Of a stretch of DNA of 64,000 nucleotides, positions 30,964 to 42,080 are shown piece after piece; the stretch's first letter is position 1, and every line of letters starts with the position of its first letter. A program made the position numbers and the translations under genes. The notes below the pieces were generated by a model. It worked only from the letters and a program-made list of their open reading frames with translations, did no database searches and was not told where the DNA came from. This DNA is from Rhyzopertha dominica (lineage: Eukaryota > Arthropoda > Insecta > Coleoptera > Bostrichidae): NCBI GenBank assembly GCA_025024175.1, contig QCXZ01000097.1:1-64000 (forward strand), written 5' to 3'.

Positions 30964-32878
30964 GTGCTTGCCTTTATTCTGTGTTGCCTAAAATATTTGC
31001 TGAAAAGTGCTTATTGTGAGTTGTGTATGGACACATTGATCCAGACAATGGTAGGGTGTGTCAGGTGTGCAAAAAGGTGGACTCTAAGGATAAAACCGTA
31101 TCATTTCACCGGTAAGCATTGTTTAGGTTACGTTTATATTTGTGGTCGTAGGCGTCGTTTGATAGATTTCGCGAAATTATTTACTTTATAGAGAAATATT
31201 GCTATAAAATGTAATGAAGTTGATAGTAAAGGATTGATAAATATGGAAAACGATTACTATTATTGGTAGACGTTTTAAAAATAAATATTTGTAAGTTTCC
31301 TATTAATTTTGAAATTAGGAGGAGTGCATGGTTCAACGCAATGGGTTTCGAAGAAACCAGAATATTACCAAAGAGAGCCGACATATGTTGTGAGCACTTT
31401 ATTGATGAGGATTTCGAACTTAAACCATCTGGTTTAAGGGTTCTGAAAAAAAGGTGCTGTTCCAAAATATCGCTTGACAATGATCACCGAAAAACGGTAA
31501 GGCAATAAGGATGCTTATGCATTAATGAAATATATAACTACAAAGTTGTTCTTTATGTTCAGTTCAACATATAAAAATTAAATCGTTAGCTGTTTTTTGT
31601 AAAAGTATATTCACATTATATTTTAATAAGGATTATGTAATTTTAATTTCAGATCTTCACGTAATATCAAAAAGAACCTAAGTAGCTTATACAGTGAAAC
31701 CGAACCTGGACCTTCCAAACAAAGGTAAATACATATTGACTGACAATTTTTGGTGTTATTGTAATGCAATATTATTCTAGACAACATACTGCTTCAACAG
31801 AATTCTCTGTAGAGATTTCACCATCTGTTTCATCTTCAAGTTCTGACGACAGTACAACAGAGGAAGCAAGAAGAAGTAGTCATGTTGTTGAACCGTAAGT
31901 TATTTGTATAAATTTGTAAGAACTGTTAAAAAATTACTTCCTTTGAAAGTCTGTAACCGGTATGGAGGGAATAAAACCATTAGCATCATCATCATCCACT
32001 ACATTGACAGCTTCTGAAGCTGAGGAACAGCTTCTACTTTTAGTGAAAGATACAGAAGCTAATGTTTCAGAGGTGCAGCCCGAATCGCAGCAAAAAATGA
32101 CTCGTACAAAATCATCAACAAAAAGGTAAGTTTTTTAATTTTTAATGCATAAGTAAATTCAAAACATTCGGATATTGGCTTGAGCTAATTTGATGTATGT
32201 GTTATTTAAACTTATTGAATTGTAATATAATGTTCATAACAAAATAGGTCAGATAAGCCAGCGATGGTTCCTGTTATCGTGAACATACACATATGTTATA
32301 GTGGTGATGCAACAAACTGAATGATCATTAGTAGTAATTGTCAAAATAGCTACCTTATTTTTTTTCTGCTTATTTCTCTCGATCTTTCTCTATTTCACCA
32401 TTTGTAAACATTTTTGCAGATTGAAGTGCTCGCGTAAGTTGCAGGTAACAGTGCAATAAATGATGAATATGTTAAATGAGCCAAATGTCAAATAATGTGC
32501 CTCAAATCATACTAACTGATCTATATGGCAGGTGCATCATTCATATTAGAAAAAGAACACCATTGCTTGTTTGACCTGTTTTTTAAATAACACCCCTTAC
32601 TATTGCTGTATTAATTAACAAATGTCTAAAATATTATATTTACAGAAAGAGGCGTAAATGGTATGTTGGAGACATTACGAGTGATGATCTAGCCACACCT
32701 AGAAAGGCTAGAAAATATTTTTACGTTGCAAAAGAACAGATTCCAACCCAAGGGAAAAAATAAAAGGTCTACAGCAGCAGTTAGACGTTTGAGGAAAAGG
32801 ATCATCACTATGAAATCTTTAATGTGACTGCTTAAGCAAAAATTCATGTTAACGGAAAATTCAGCAGCAGCTGTTATG
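30964..32878 (+). pseudogene. THAP-domain gene, 5' part, best-kept copy (unit 2)
   Basis: Same exons as unit 1. Near 31320 this copy has ggaggagtgcatggttc, giving RRSAWFNAMGFEETRILPKR, with the Trp expected in THAP fingers; units 1, 3 and 4 have a shorter version here. The acceptor before this exon reads tttgtaag in place of tttgtag. The last exon keeps the same late frame break. Confidence 0.72.
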
Positions 32879-32983
32879 GTTAGTTTCTATATCATTCTTC
32901 AGTCATTTTTTTTAACAATAATGAAGCAAGATTTAACCTTTTAAATTACTTTAAGTATTGTTCGTTCTCTTTGTATGTCAGAT

Positions 32984-33433
32984 TTATTATACAAATGTAA
33001 CATCCGGTGTCTATGAGTAATTTAGCAGGAGGATACGCAATAATGATATACGGTAGGGAATTTACAGTAGATGAGGTGTTTATTTCTATTACTTCTGATT
33101 GATTACTGAGGCTGTTTGAATAAAATTTTCGTTATCTATTTCTTCAAATGATTGATAAGACATTTCAGAGCCTTCAGGTTCACAAAAGTCTTGTTCGGTA
33201 AAATTTTGATTAATTTCTGTATCATATTCGTCGTTAAAATCTTGTTCACTTTCGTTACTTAAATAATGAAGTTCTTGTGAAGCAAAATTTTGCGGGCCTG
33301 ATGGTTGAAAACTATTCCTGTATGGTTGATATTGGTTTCTGAGGGACTGTCTTATAGACGGGCCTCTCGACGTTATAGACATTGGTTGTGGTGTAAAATC
33401 TGACTTTTTACCGGTTGGTTGAAAAACATTCAT
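32984..33433 (-). pseudogene. Inverted gag end with protease active site, unit 3
   Basis: Gag frame open from 33433 to 33089, then the -1 frame to the DTG site and the junction, as in unit 2. Confidence 0.75.
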
Positions 33434-34611
33434 TGGCTTTTTCGGTGGACCGAAAACTTTATTGAATTACGCTTAGAATATTTGCAGAAAAATACAGAAA
33501 CATTAAATGACGAAGTTTCATCATTTGTATATGCTCAAAATGTGTTAGATCAAATCATTTTAAATTGTCAAAATGTAATACATTTTGCTGATAATATTGA
33601 AAATGCAATAATGTTCGCAAAAATTAATGTACTTCATAATTCGGTCATTCCTCTCGTTGAACTTAAAAATATGATAGAAAATCTTATCAAAATTTATGGT
33701 GAAAACAAAATACCTAAATTTAAAAATGACCTCTCATATTATATCAGATTGCTACTTTACAAGTTTCCTTTCAAAATAATAAAATAATATTTGCAGTACA
33801 TCTTCCTATCTTAAGTCCTGAAAAATACGATTACTTTCATCTATATCCTGTTCCAAAAAATAATCTCACAATAGTCCCTGAATTACCGTACCTTATACTC
33901 GATACTGAAAAATATCAATACCAAGAAACGGAATGTCCGGTCATTGAAGACATCTACATGTGTCCCAATCGAATTGAACCAATAGAAGATGACTGTGTAA
34001 TCAATTTGATCCGAAAAGCTGTAGATGACCACTGTCAAACCACTTCGGTTCATATGAAGTACACACTAAGTGAACAAATAAGCAACCAGTATGTTTTGAT
34101 AGTTCCAGCTTCAGAATCAATAACTATACAAAAAGACTGTTCCAGTAGTGGATACCTTACTATCCATGAACCAAGTCTTATAAAATTACCAAAGAATTGC
34201 AGCGTACAAATTGGGCATCTCTTATACACCAGTCATGAAGAAATGATCCATGGTGAACCCTTCATATTACCCGAAATCACAACGGCCTCGCGAAAACCTA
34301 AAAATCAGCTGAATAAACCGCTTCACCTGAAACACACAAATCTGGATGCCATCGCCGCTCTTCAAAATCAAGCCGAAAGTCTACAGGTCTAAGACTTTCC
34401 CCAAACCATTAGCACCATGACTCATGTGTCCCTATCACTAACACTAGGCACACTTATCATCATTGCGTCAGCAGCTGGCCTCTACTATACATGGCGAAGA
34501 CGTCACAGACCACAACGTCAGCAGAAATTGTCGACGAAGTCTCCAGCTTCGAAAACCAAACCTTCCGTATTGTTTTCCGATTTACGCAGGGAGGAGTTAC
34601 GTATGACGTGA
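33419..34611 (+). pseudogene. Errantivirus-type env fragment, unit 3
   Basis: Same lesions as the other units: frameshift near 33770, stop at 34390-34392, membrane helix from 34417. Confidence 0.8.
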
Positions 34612-34876
34612 CAAAGACTTCTTTGTTATTCATATTGCGTCTTTACATTACTCATTACCTGTTTACCGAAATACTGTAAGATAGGGCCCAAGGGTGACTA
34701 AGAGATTAAGATGTTATTGTAAATCCATTGTTAGGAAATAGTATATATGCCAATTGTAAATAGGATGACTTCACTTCATTTTAAAACCTGTAACTGTGTG
34801 TTAAGCTGTAACCTCGTTCGTTTGTTCAAATAAATGTTTTAAAAAAAAAACAAGTTCCGTTTCGGCAACCATAATT
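34595..34876 (+). repeat. Putative errantivirus LTR, unit 3
   Basis: Copy of the unit 1 LTR at an offset of 7,970 bp. Confidence 0.5.
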
Positions 34877-34949
34877 CGCGTCTTTGCACGCATTAGTTGG
34901 TCCACTGTACTAGTGGTGTTTAGAATGTGCTCTATCGTGTTGAGTAGTT

Positions 34950-36857
34950 GTGCTTGCCTTTATTCTGTGTTGCCAAAAATATTTGCTGAAAAGTGCTTAT
35001 TGTGAGTTGTGTATGGACACATTGATCCAGACAATGGTAGGGTGTGTCAGGTGTGCAAAAAGGTGGACTCTAAGGATAAAACCGTATCATTTCACCGGTA
35101 AGCATTGTTTAGGTTACGTTTATATTTGTGGTCGTAGGCGTCGTTTGATAGATTTCGCGAAATTATTTACTTTATAGAGAAATATTGTAATGTAATGAAG
35201 TTGATAGTAAAGGATTGATAAATATGGAAAACGATTACTATTATTGGTAGACGTTTTAAAAATAAATATTTGTAGGTTTCCTATTAATTTTGAAATTAGG
35301 AGTCATGGTTCAACGCAATGGGTTTCGAAGAAACCAGAATATTACCAAAGAGAGCCGACATATGTTGTGAGCACTTTATTGATGAGGATTTCGAACTTAA
35401 ACCATCTGGTTTAAGGGTTCTGAAAAAAAGGTGCTGTTCCAAAATATCGCTTGACAATGATCACCGAACAACGGTAAGGCAATAAGGATGCTTATGCATT
35501 AATGAAATATATAACTACAAAGTTGTTCTTTATGTTCAGTTCAACATATAAAAATTAAATCGTTAGCTGTTTTTTGTAAAAGTATATTCACATTATATTT
35601 TAATAAGGATTATGTAATTTTAATTTCAGATCTTCACGTAATATCAAAAAGAACCTAAGTAGCTTATACAGTGAAACCGAACCTGGACCTTCCAAACAAA
35701 GGTAAATACATATTGACTGACAATTTTTGGTGTTATTGTAATGCAATATTATTCTAGACAACATACTGCTTCAACAGAATTCTCTGTAGAGATTTCACCA
35801 TCTGTTTCATCTTCAAGTTCTGACGACAGTACAACAGAGGAAGCAAGAAGAAGTAGTCATGTTGTTGATCCGTAAGTTATTTGTATAAATTTGTAAGAAC
35901 TGTTAAAAAAATTACTTCCTTTGAAAGTCTGTAACCGGTATGGAGGGAATAAAACCATTAGCATCATCATCATCCACTACATTGACAGCTTCTGAAGCTG
36001 AGGAACAGCTTCTACTTTTAGTGAAAGATACAGAAGCTAATGTTTCAGAGGTGCAGCCCGAATCGCAGCTAAAAATGACTCGTACAAAATCATCAACAAA
36101 AAGGTAAGTTTTTTAATTTTTAATGCATAAGTGAATTCAAAACATTCGGATATTGGCTTGAGCTAATTTGATGTATGTGTTATTTAAACTTATTGAATTG
36201 TAATATAATGTTCATAACAAAATAGGTCAGATAAGCCAGCGATGGTTCCTGTTATCGTGAACATACACATATGTTATAGTGGTGATGCAACAAACTGAAT
36301 GATCATTAGTAGTAATTGTCAAAATAGCTACCTTATTTTTTTTCTGCTTATTTCTCTCGATCTTTCTCTATTTCACCATTTGTAAACATTTTTGCAGATT
36401 GAAGTGCTCGCGTAAGTTGCAGGTAACAGTGCAATAAATGATGAATATGTTAAATGAGCCAAATGTCAAATAATGTGCCTCAAATCATACTAACTGATCT
36501 ATATGGCAGGTGCATCATTCATATTAGAAAAAGAACACCATTGCTTGTTTGACCTGTTTTTTAAATAACACCCCTTACTATTGCTGTATTAATTAACAAA
36601 TGTCTAAAATATTATATTTACAGAAAGAGGCGTAAATGGTATGTTGGAGACATTACGAGTGATGATCTAGCCACACCTAGAAAGGCTAGAAAATATTTTT
36701 ACGTTGCAAAGGAACAGATTCCAACCCAAGGGAAAAAAATAAAAGGTCTACAGCAGCAGTTAGACGTTTGAGGAAAAGGATCATCACTATGAAATCTTTA
36801 ATGTGACTGCTCAAGCAAAAATTCATGTTAACGGAAAATTCAGCAGCAGCTGTTATG
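34950..36857 (+). pseudogene. THAP-domain gene, 5' part, broken (unit 3)
   Basis: Same exons; the THAP core carries the shortened ggagtcatgg version near 35300, which shifts the frame. A few private base changes (for example gttgatccg at the end of the fourth exon). Confidence 0.7.
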
Positions 36858-36919
36858 GTTAGTTTCTATATCATTCTTCAGTCATTTTTTTTAACAATAA
36901 TGAAGGAAGATTTAACCTT

Positions 36920-37275
36920 TTAAATTACTTTAAGTATTGTTCGTTCTCTTTGTATGTCAGATTTATTATACAAATGTAACATCCGGTGTCTATGAGTAAT
37001 TTAGCAGGAGGATACGCAATAATGATATACGGTAGGGAATTTACAGTAGATGAGGTGTTTATTTCTATTACTTCTGATTGATTACTGAGGCTGTTTGTTA
37101 AATTACTTTAAGTATTGTTCGTTCTCTTTGTATGTCAGATTTATTATACGAATGTAACATCCGGTGTCTATGAGTAATTTAGCAGGAGGATACGCAATAA
37201 TGATATACGGTAGGGAATTTACAGTAGATGAGGTGTTTATTTCTATTACTTCTGATTGATTACTGAGGCTGTTTG
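36920..37275. repeat. 178-bp direct duplication spanning the unit 3/4 junction
   Basis: 36920-37097 is repeated at 37098-37275. The duplicated piece starts ttaaattactttaag, crosses the THAP/gag-protease junction and runs to ctgaggctgtttg. Confidence 0.9.
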
Positions 37276-37590
37276 ATTAAAATTTTCGTTATCTATTTCT
37301 TCAAATGATTGATAAGACATTTCAGAGCCTTCAGGTTCACAAAAGTCTTGTTCGGTAAAATTTTGATTAATTTCTGTATCATATTCGTCGTTAAAATCTT
37401 GTTCACTTTCGTTACTTAAATAATGAAGTTCTTGTGAAGCAAAATTTTGCGGGCCTGATGGTTGAAAACTATTCCTGTATGGTTGATATTGGTTTCTGAG
37501 GGACTGTCTTATAGACGGGCCTCTCGACGTTATAGACATTGGTTGTGGTGTAAAATCTGACTTTTTACCGGTTGGTTGAAAAACATTCAT
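37141..37590 (-). pseudogene. Inverted gag end with protease active site, unit 4
   Basis: Gag frame open from 37590 to 37246; one substitution (NFNQ in place of NFIQ). The -1 frame reaches the DTG site, then the junction. Confidence 0.75.
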
Positions 37591-38839
37591 TGGCTTTTTC
37601 GGTGGACCGAAAACTTTATTGAATTACGCTTAGAATATTTGCAGAAAAATACAGAAACATTAAAATGACGAAGTTTCATCATTTGTATATGCTCAAAATG
37701 TGTTAGATCAAATCATTTTAAATTGTCAAAATGTAATACATTTTGCTGATAATATTGAAAATGCAATAATGTTCGCAAAAATTAATGTACTTCATAATTC
37801 GGTCATTCCTCTCGTTGAACTTAAAAATATGATAGAAAATCTTATCAAAATTTATGGTGAAAACAAAATACCTAAATTTAAAAATGACCTCTCATATTAT
37901 ATCAGATTGCTACTTTACAAGTTTCCTTTCAAAATAATAAAATAATATTTGCAGTACATCTTCCTATCTTAAGTCCTGAAAAATACGATTACTTTCATCT
38001 ATATCCTGTTCCAAAAAAATAATCTCACAATAGTCCCTGAATTACCGTACCTTATACTCGATACTGAAAAATATCAATACCAAGAAACGGAATGTCCGGT
38101 CATTGAAGACATCTACATGTGTCCCAATCGAATTGAACCAATAGAAGATGACTGTGTAATCAATTTGATCCGAAAAGCTGTAGATGACCACTGTCAAACC
38201 ACTTCGGTTCATATGAAGTACACACTAAGTGAACAAATAAGCAACCAGTATGTTTTGATAGTTCCAGCTTCAGAATCAATAACTATACAAAAAGACTGTT
38301 CCAGTAGTGGATACCTTACTATCCATGAACCAAGTCTTATAAAATTACCAAAGAATTGCAGCGTACAAATTGGGCATCTCTTATACACCAGTCATGAAGA
38401 AATGATCCATGGTGAACCCTTCATATTACCCGAAATCACAACGGCCTCGCGAAAACCTAAAAATCAGCTGAATAAACCGCTTCACCTGAAACACACAAAT
38501 CTGGATGCCATCGCCGCTCTTCAAAATCAAGCCGAAAGTCTACAGGTCTAAGACTTTCCCCAAACCATTAGCACCATGACTCATGTGTCCCTATCACTAA
38601 CACTAGGCACACTTATCATCATTGCGTCAGCAGCTGGCCTCTACTATACATGGCGAAGACGTCACAGACCACAACGTCAGGCAGAAATTGTCGACGAAGT
38701 CTCCAGCTTCGAAAACCAAACCTTCCGCATTGTTTTCCGATTTACGCAGGGAGGAGTTACGTATGACGTGACAAAGACTTCTTTGTTATTCATATTGCGT
38801 CTTTACATTACTCATTACCTGTTTACCGAAATACTGTAA
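37576..38839 (+). pseudogene. Errantivirus-type env fragment, unit 4
   Basis: Same content, with added indels: an extra a near 37664 and an extra a near 38020. An extra g near 38680 changes the frame of the cytoplasmic tail. The shared frameshift and in-frame stop are present too. Confidence 0.78.
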
Positions 38840-39038
38840 GATAGGGCCCAAGGGTGACTAAGAGATTAAGATGTTATTGTAAATCCATTGTTAGGAAATA
38901 GTATATATGCCAATTGTAAATAGGATGACTTCACTTCATTTTAAAACCTGTAACTGCTGTGTTAAGCTGTAACCTCGTTCGTTTGTTCAAATAAATGTTT
39001 TAAAAAAAAAAACAAGTTCCGTTTCGGCAACCATAATT
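38755..39038 (+). repeat. Putative errantivirus LTR, unit 4
   Basis: Copy of the LTR with small indels near 38957 and in the A-run. Confidence 0.48.
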
Positions 39039-39079
39039 CGCGTCTTTTGCACGCATTAGTTGGTCCACTGTACTAGTGG

Positions 39080-39863
39080 TGTTTAGAATGTGCTCTATCG
39101 TGTTGAGTAGTTGTGCTTGCCTTATTCTGTGTTGCCAAAAATATTTGCTGAAAAGTGCTTATTGTGAGTTGTGTATGGACACATTGATCCAGACAATGGT
39201 AGGGTGTGTCAGGTGTGCAAAAAGGTGGACTCTAAGGATAAAACCGTATCATTTCACCGGTAAGCCATTGTTTAGGTTACGTTTATATTTGTGGTCGTAG
39301 GCGTCGTTTGATAGATTCGCGAAATTATTTACTTTATAGAGAAATATTGCTATAAAATGTAATGAAGTTGATAGTAAAGGATTGATAAATATGGAAAACG
39401 ATTACTATTATTGGTAGACGTTTTAAAAATAAATATTTGTAGGTTTCCTATTAATTTTGAAATTAGGAGTCATGGTTCAACGCAATGGGTTTCGAAGAAA
39501 CCAGAATATTACCAAAGAGAGCCGACATATGTTGTGAGCACTTTATTGATGAGGATTTCGAACTTAAACCATCTGGTTTAAGGGTTCTGAAAAAAAGGTG
39601 CTGTTCCAAAATATCGCTTGACAATGATCACCGAACAACGGTAAGGCAATAAGGATGCTTATGCATTAATGAAATATATAACTACAAAGTTGTTCTTTAT
39701 GTTCAGTTCAACATATAAAAATTAAATCGTTAGCTGTTTTTTGTAAAAGTATATTCACATTATATTTTAATAAGGATTATGTAATTTTAATTTCAGATCT
39801 TCACGTAATATCAAAAAGAACCTAAGTAGCTTATACAGTGAAACCGAACCTGGACCTTCCAAA
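39080..39863 (+). pseudogene. THAP-domain gene, truncated at the gap (unit 4)
   Basis: First two exons and part of the third; ends at GPSK, where the gap begins. Small indels near 39121, 39265 and 39316. Confidence 0.65.
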
Positions 39864-39963
39864 NNNNNNNNNNNNNNNNNNNNNNNNNNNNNNNNNNNNN
39901 NNNNNNNNNNNNNNNNNNNNNNNNNNNNNNNNNNNNNNNNNNNNNNNNNNNNNNNNNNNNNNN
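39864..39963. other. Assembly gap (100 n)
   Basis: Exactly 100 n, a conventional gap of unknown length. It separates THAP exon sequence from PLE sequence, so their adjacency is unproven. Open frames across it are artefacts. Confidence 0.99.
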
Positions 39964-42054
39964 CCATCTTTGGACATCAAGAAGCTGGTACATAACATAT
40001 CCAGCTTTCCACTAGACAGCGCCGCAGAGAACGTTCTGAGCAAAGGATTCAACTACGCCGTAACACCCAACCACATTCCAGTCGAGGATATCATCTGCGA
40101 AGTCGAAGCCGCCGTCTCCAAGATCCCACCAACATCAGCCGAGGCTATTCGTCAAGACGTGGTACGGATTCTAAGAAGACAAACCACCACAAGAAGAACC
40201 TCTCCAAAGAAGAATTCATTGCGCTAAAGAAGCTGAAGGACAACAAGGACATCGTCATACTTCCAGCCGACAAGGGTAATACCACCGTGGTAATGGATCT
40301 ACAAGACTACGACGAGAAGATCAAAGCCTTACTGCAAGACACGGCATATCAACCGATTGCCACCGACCCTACAACATACCTGGAGAAAACTACGAAAGCT
40401 AAAATCAAGGCCAGCTCCATCGACGAAGAAGAACAACGAAGACTTATACCCAGAGAGAAGTCCTCCAAATGTCCGAAGCTTATATGGCTTACCGAAGATC
40501 CACAAGGAGGAGCTCCATTGAGACCTATCGTCAGTTCCATAGGCTCACCAACGCAGGAGCTCGCAAAATTCTTAGCCAAACACCTCCAACCATACGCCGA
40601 AGAAGCCGACATCTTACGGTAAAGAACGCAAGCCACTTCATCGAGCGCATAAAAGACGTCACACTGGAACCAGGACATTTGCTAGTCAGCTTCGATGTTG
40701 TGTCACTTTTTTACCAACGTCCCTGTTGACGAGGCCATGGACATCGTACGCAAGAGACACGACCAAGGGAAGACATCATGGAACTAGTCAAGCATTGTTT
40801 AAAGAACACCTACTTCGTCTACAAAGAGCAGAGGTACAAACAAGTCGAAGGAGCACCGATGGGATCACCACTATCACCAATCATAGCCAATCTATTCATG
40901 GAAGATTTGGAGACAAAGGCCATCGAGACGACAGCTTGGAAACCAAAATTATGGCTACGCTACGTTGACGACACCTTCATCATACTGGACACACGGAGAA
41001 GAAAAGCTCAAGGAATTTCTACACCACCTCAACGGAATCCACAGGAAAATTAAGTTCACTATGGAGGTAGAGAACAACAGTCAACTGCCATTCCTGGACG
41101 TCTTAGTGAGCAAAAAGGACAACAAACTAGGCTATACCGTGTACCGCAAACCAACACACACGGACCGATACCTCAACGCTCAGTCGCACCACCACCCATC
41201 TCAACTACAGTCAGTTGTTAAGACCTTAATAACAAGATCACAACGCCTAACGGATACAGACAGCAAGAAGGAAGAGATGAGGAAGATCGAAACAGCACTA
41301 ACAGCAGAACGGCTTCGAGAGAAACGACATCAGAAGCGCGCTAAGACCACGTCGACAGAGGGAGCTAACAGAAGACGAAGAAAAACCAGTCGCCAAAGCC
41401 TATCTACCGTACATTAAAGGAACAACAGAAAAAGTCAGCAAGGTGCTAAAGAAACACAAGATCGCGACCACATTTACCACTGCAAGGAAAATAAGCCAGA
41501 TACTTCCGAACACAAAAACCAAGGTAGAACTAGAAGCGCAAGGGATATATGAAATTCCATGCAGAGACTGTGAGGGCAGCTACGTTGGTCAAACCAACAG
41601 ACGTATCAATGTACGACGCGAAGAACACCGGAATGCAGTTCGAAAAATGGAATCAACATCATCTTTAGCAGAACATGTAAGAACGACGTCGCATGAAATT
41701 GACTTCAGCAACACTAAAGTCATAGCGAGCATAGAACACAAGACCAAATGCATCATTAGAGAAGCCATCGAGATAGAAAGAAGACCAAACAACTTAAACA
41801 CCAGAGATGACACACAAAGACTACCAGCCACCTGGAAGCCAGCTCTCAGTGCACTCACTAGGAAGACGCCGAATCGTGCCGGAACCAATCAAGCGCAAAG
41901 TCAACGCAAAGGAGCAACGGAGTCAGTCAAGCGTAACACACGACGAGTATATATACCGCCATCCATCGCAACGGAAGTCAGTTCAAGCCGTGTGACACGG
42001 AGCAGAGCAGCAGCAGCGAGATCAGCAGCAAGAAGACCTGAAGATGGTACGTGA
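39964..42054 (+). pseudogene. PLE reverse transcriptase / GIY-YIG, tandem copy 1 (indel-rich, 5' cut)
   Basis: It begins at the gap with PSLDIKKLVHNISSFPLD and carries the whole RT and endonuclease at DNA level: VILPADKGNTTVVMD, the motif A region at about 40680, GAPMGSPLSPIIANLF at about 40850, the RYVDDTF region at about 40955 and GIYEIPCRDCEGSYVGQT at about 41540. At least eight single-base indels relative to copy 2 break the frame, mostly in short homopolymers (for example near 40178, 40484, 40520, 40610, 40715, 40760, 40985 and 41300). That pattern looks like unpolished long-read gap filling more than decay. The GIY-YIG part is intact here, unlike copy 2. Confidence 0.9.
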
Positions 42055-42080
42055 GATCGTGCCGAAACGTCGTCGATTCC
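42031..42080 (+). ncRNA. Hammerhead-ribozyme-like motif at the PLE copy 1/copy 2 junction
   Basis: CUGAAGA (42038-42044) is followed by a helix GGUACG/CGUGCC with loop UGAGAU. Then comes GAAAC and GUC, with predicted cleavage after C42071. The ACGU around the site is self-complementary, as in the dimer-type hammerheads reported in PLEs. Helix I would be GAC/GUC plus GAA/UUC. One extra U stands between the CUGAAGA box and helix II. The motif overlaps the stop of copy 1 and the start of the copy 2 frame. Confidence 0.5.

Larger units (their letters stand above)
28998..32983. repeat. Chimeric tandem unit 2 (3,986 bp)
   Basis: Same content and order as unit 1, offset 3,983-3,984 bp. The left junction joins the THAP intron sequence …tatgtcaga to the protease fragment at ttattatac. 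Confidence 0.95.
32984..36962. repeat. Chimeric tandem unit 3 (3,979 bp)
   Basis: Third copy, same order and junctions. Confidence 0.95.
36963..39863. repeat. Chimeric tandem unit 4, truncated by the assembly gap
   Basis: Fourth copy. It carries an extra 178-bp internal duplication near its start and ends at the gap inside the third THAP exon. It has more single-base indels than units 1-3 (for example at 37663, 38020, 38680, 38957 and 39265), as expected of unpolished sequence near a gap. Confidence 0.93.

Noticed and set aside
39767..40227. Frames running through the n block
   Set aside because: Undefined bases make false open frames.
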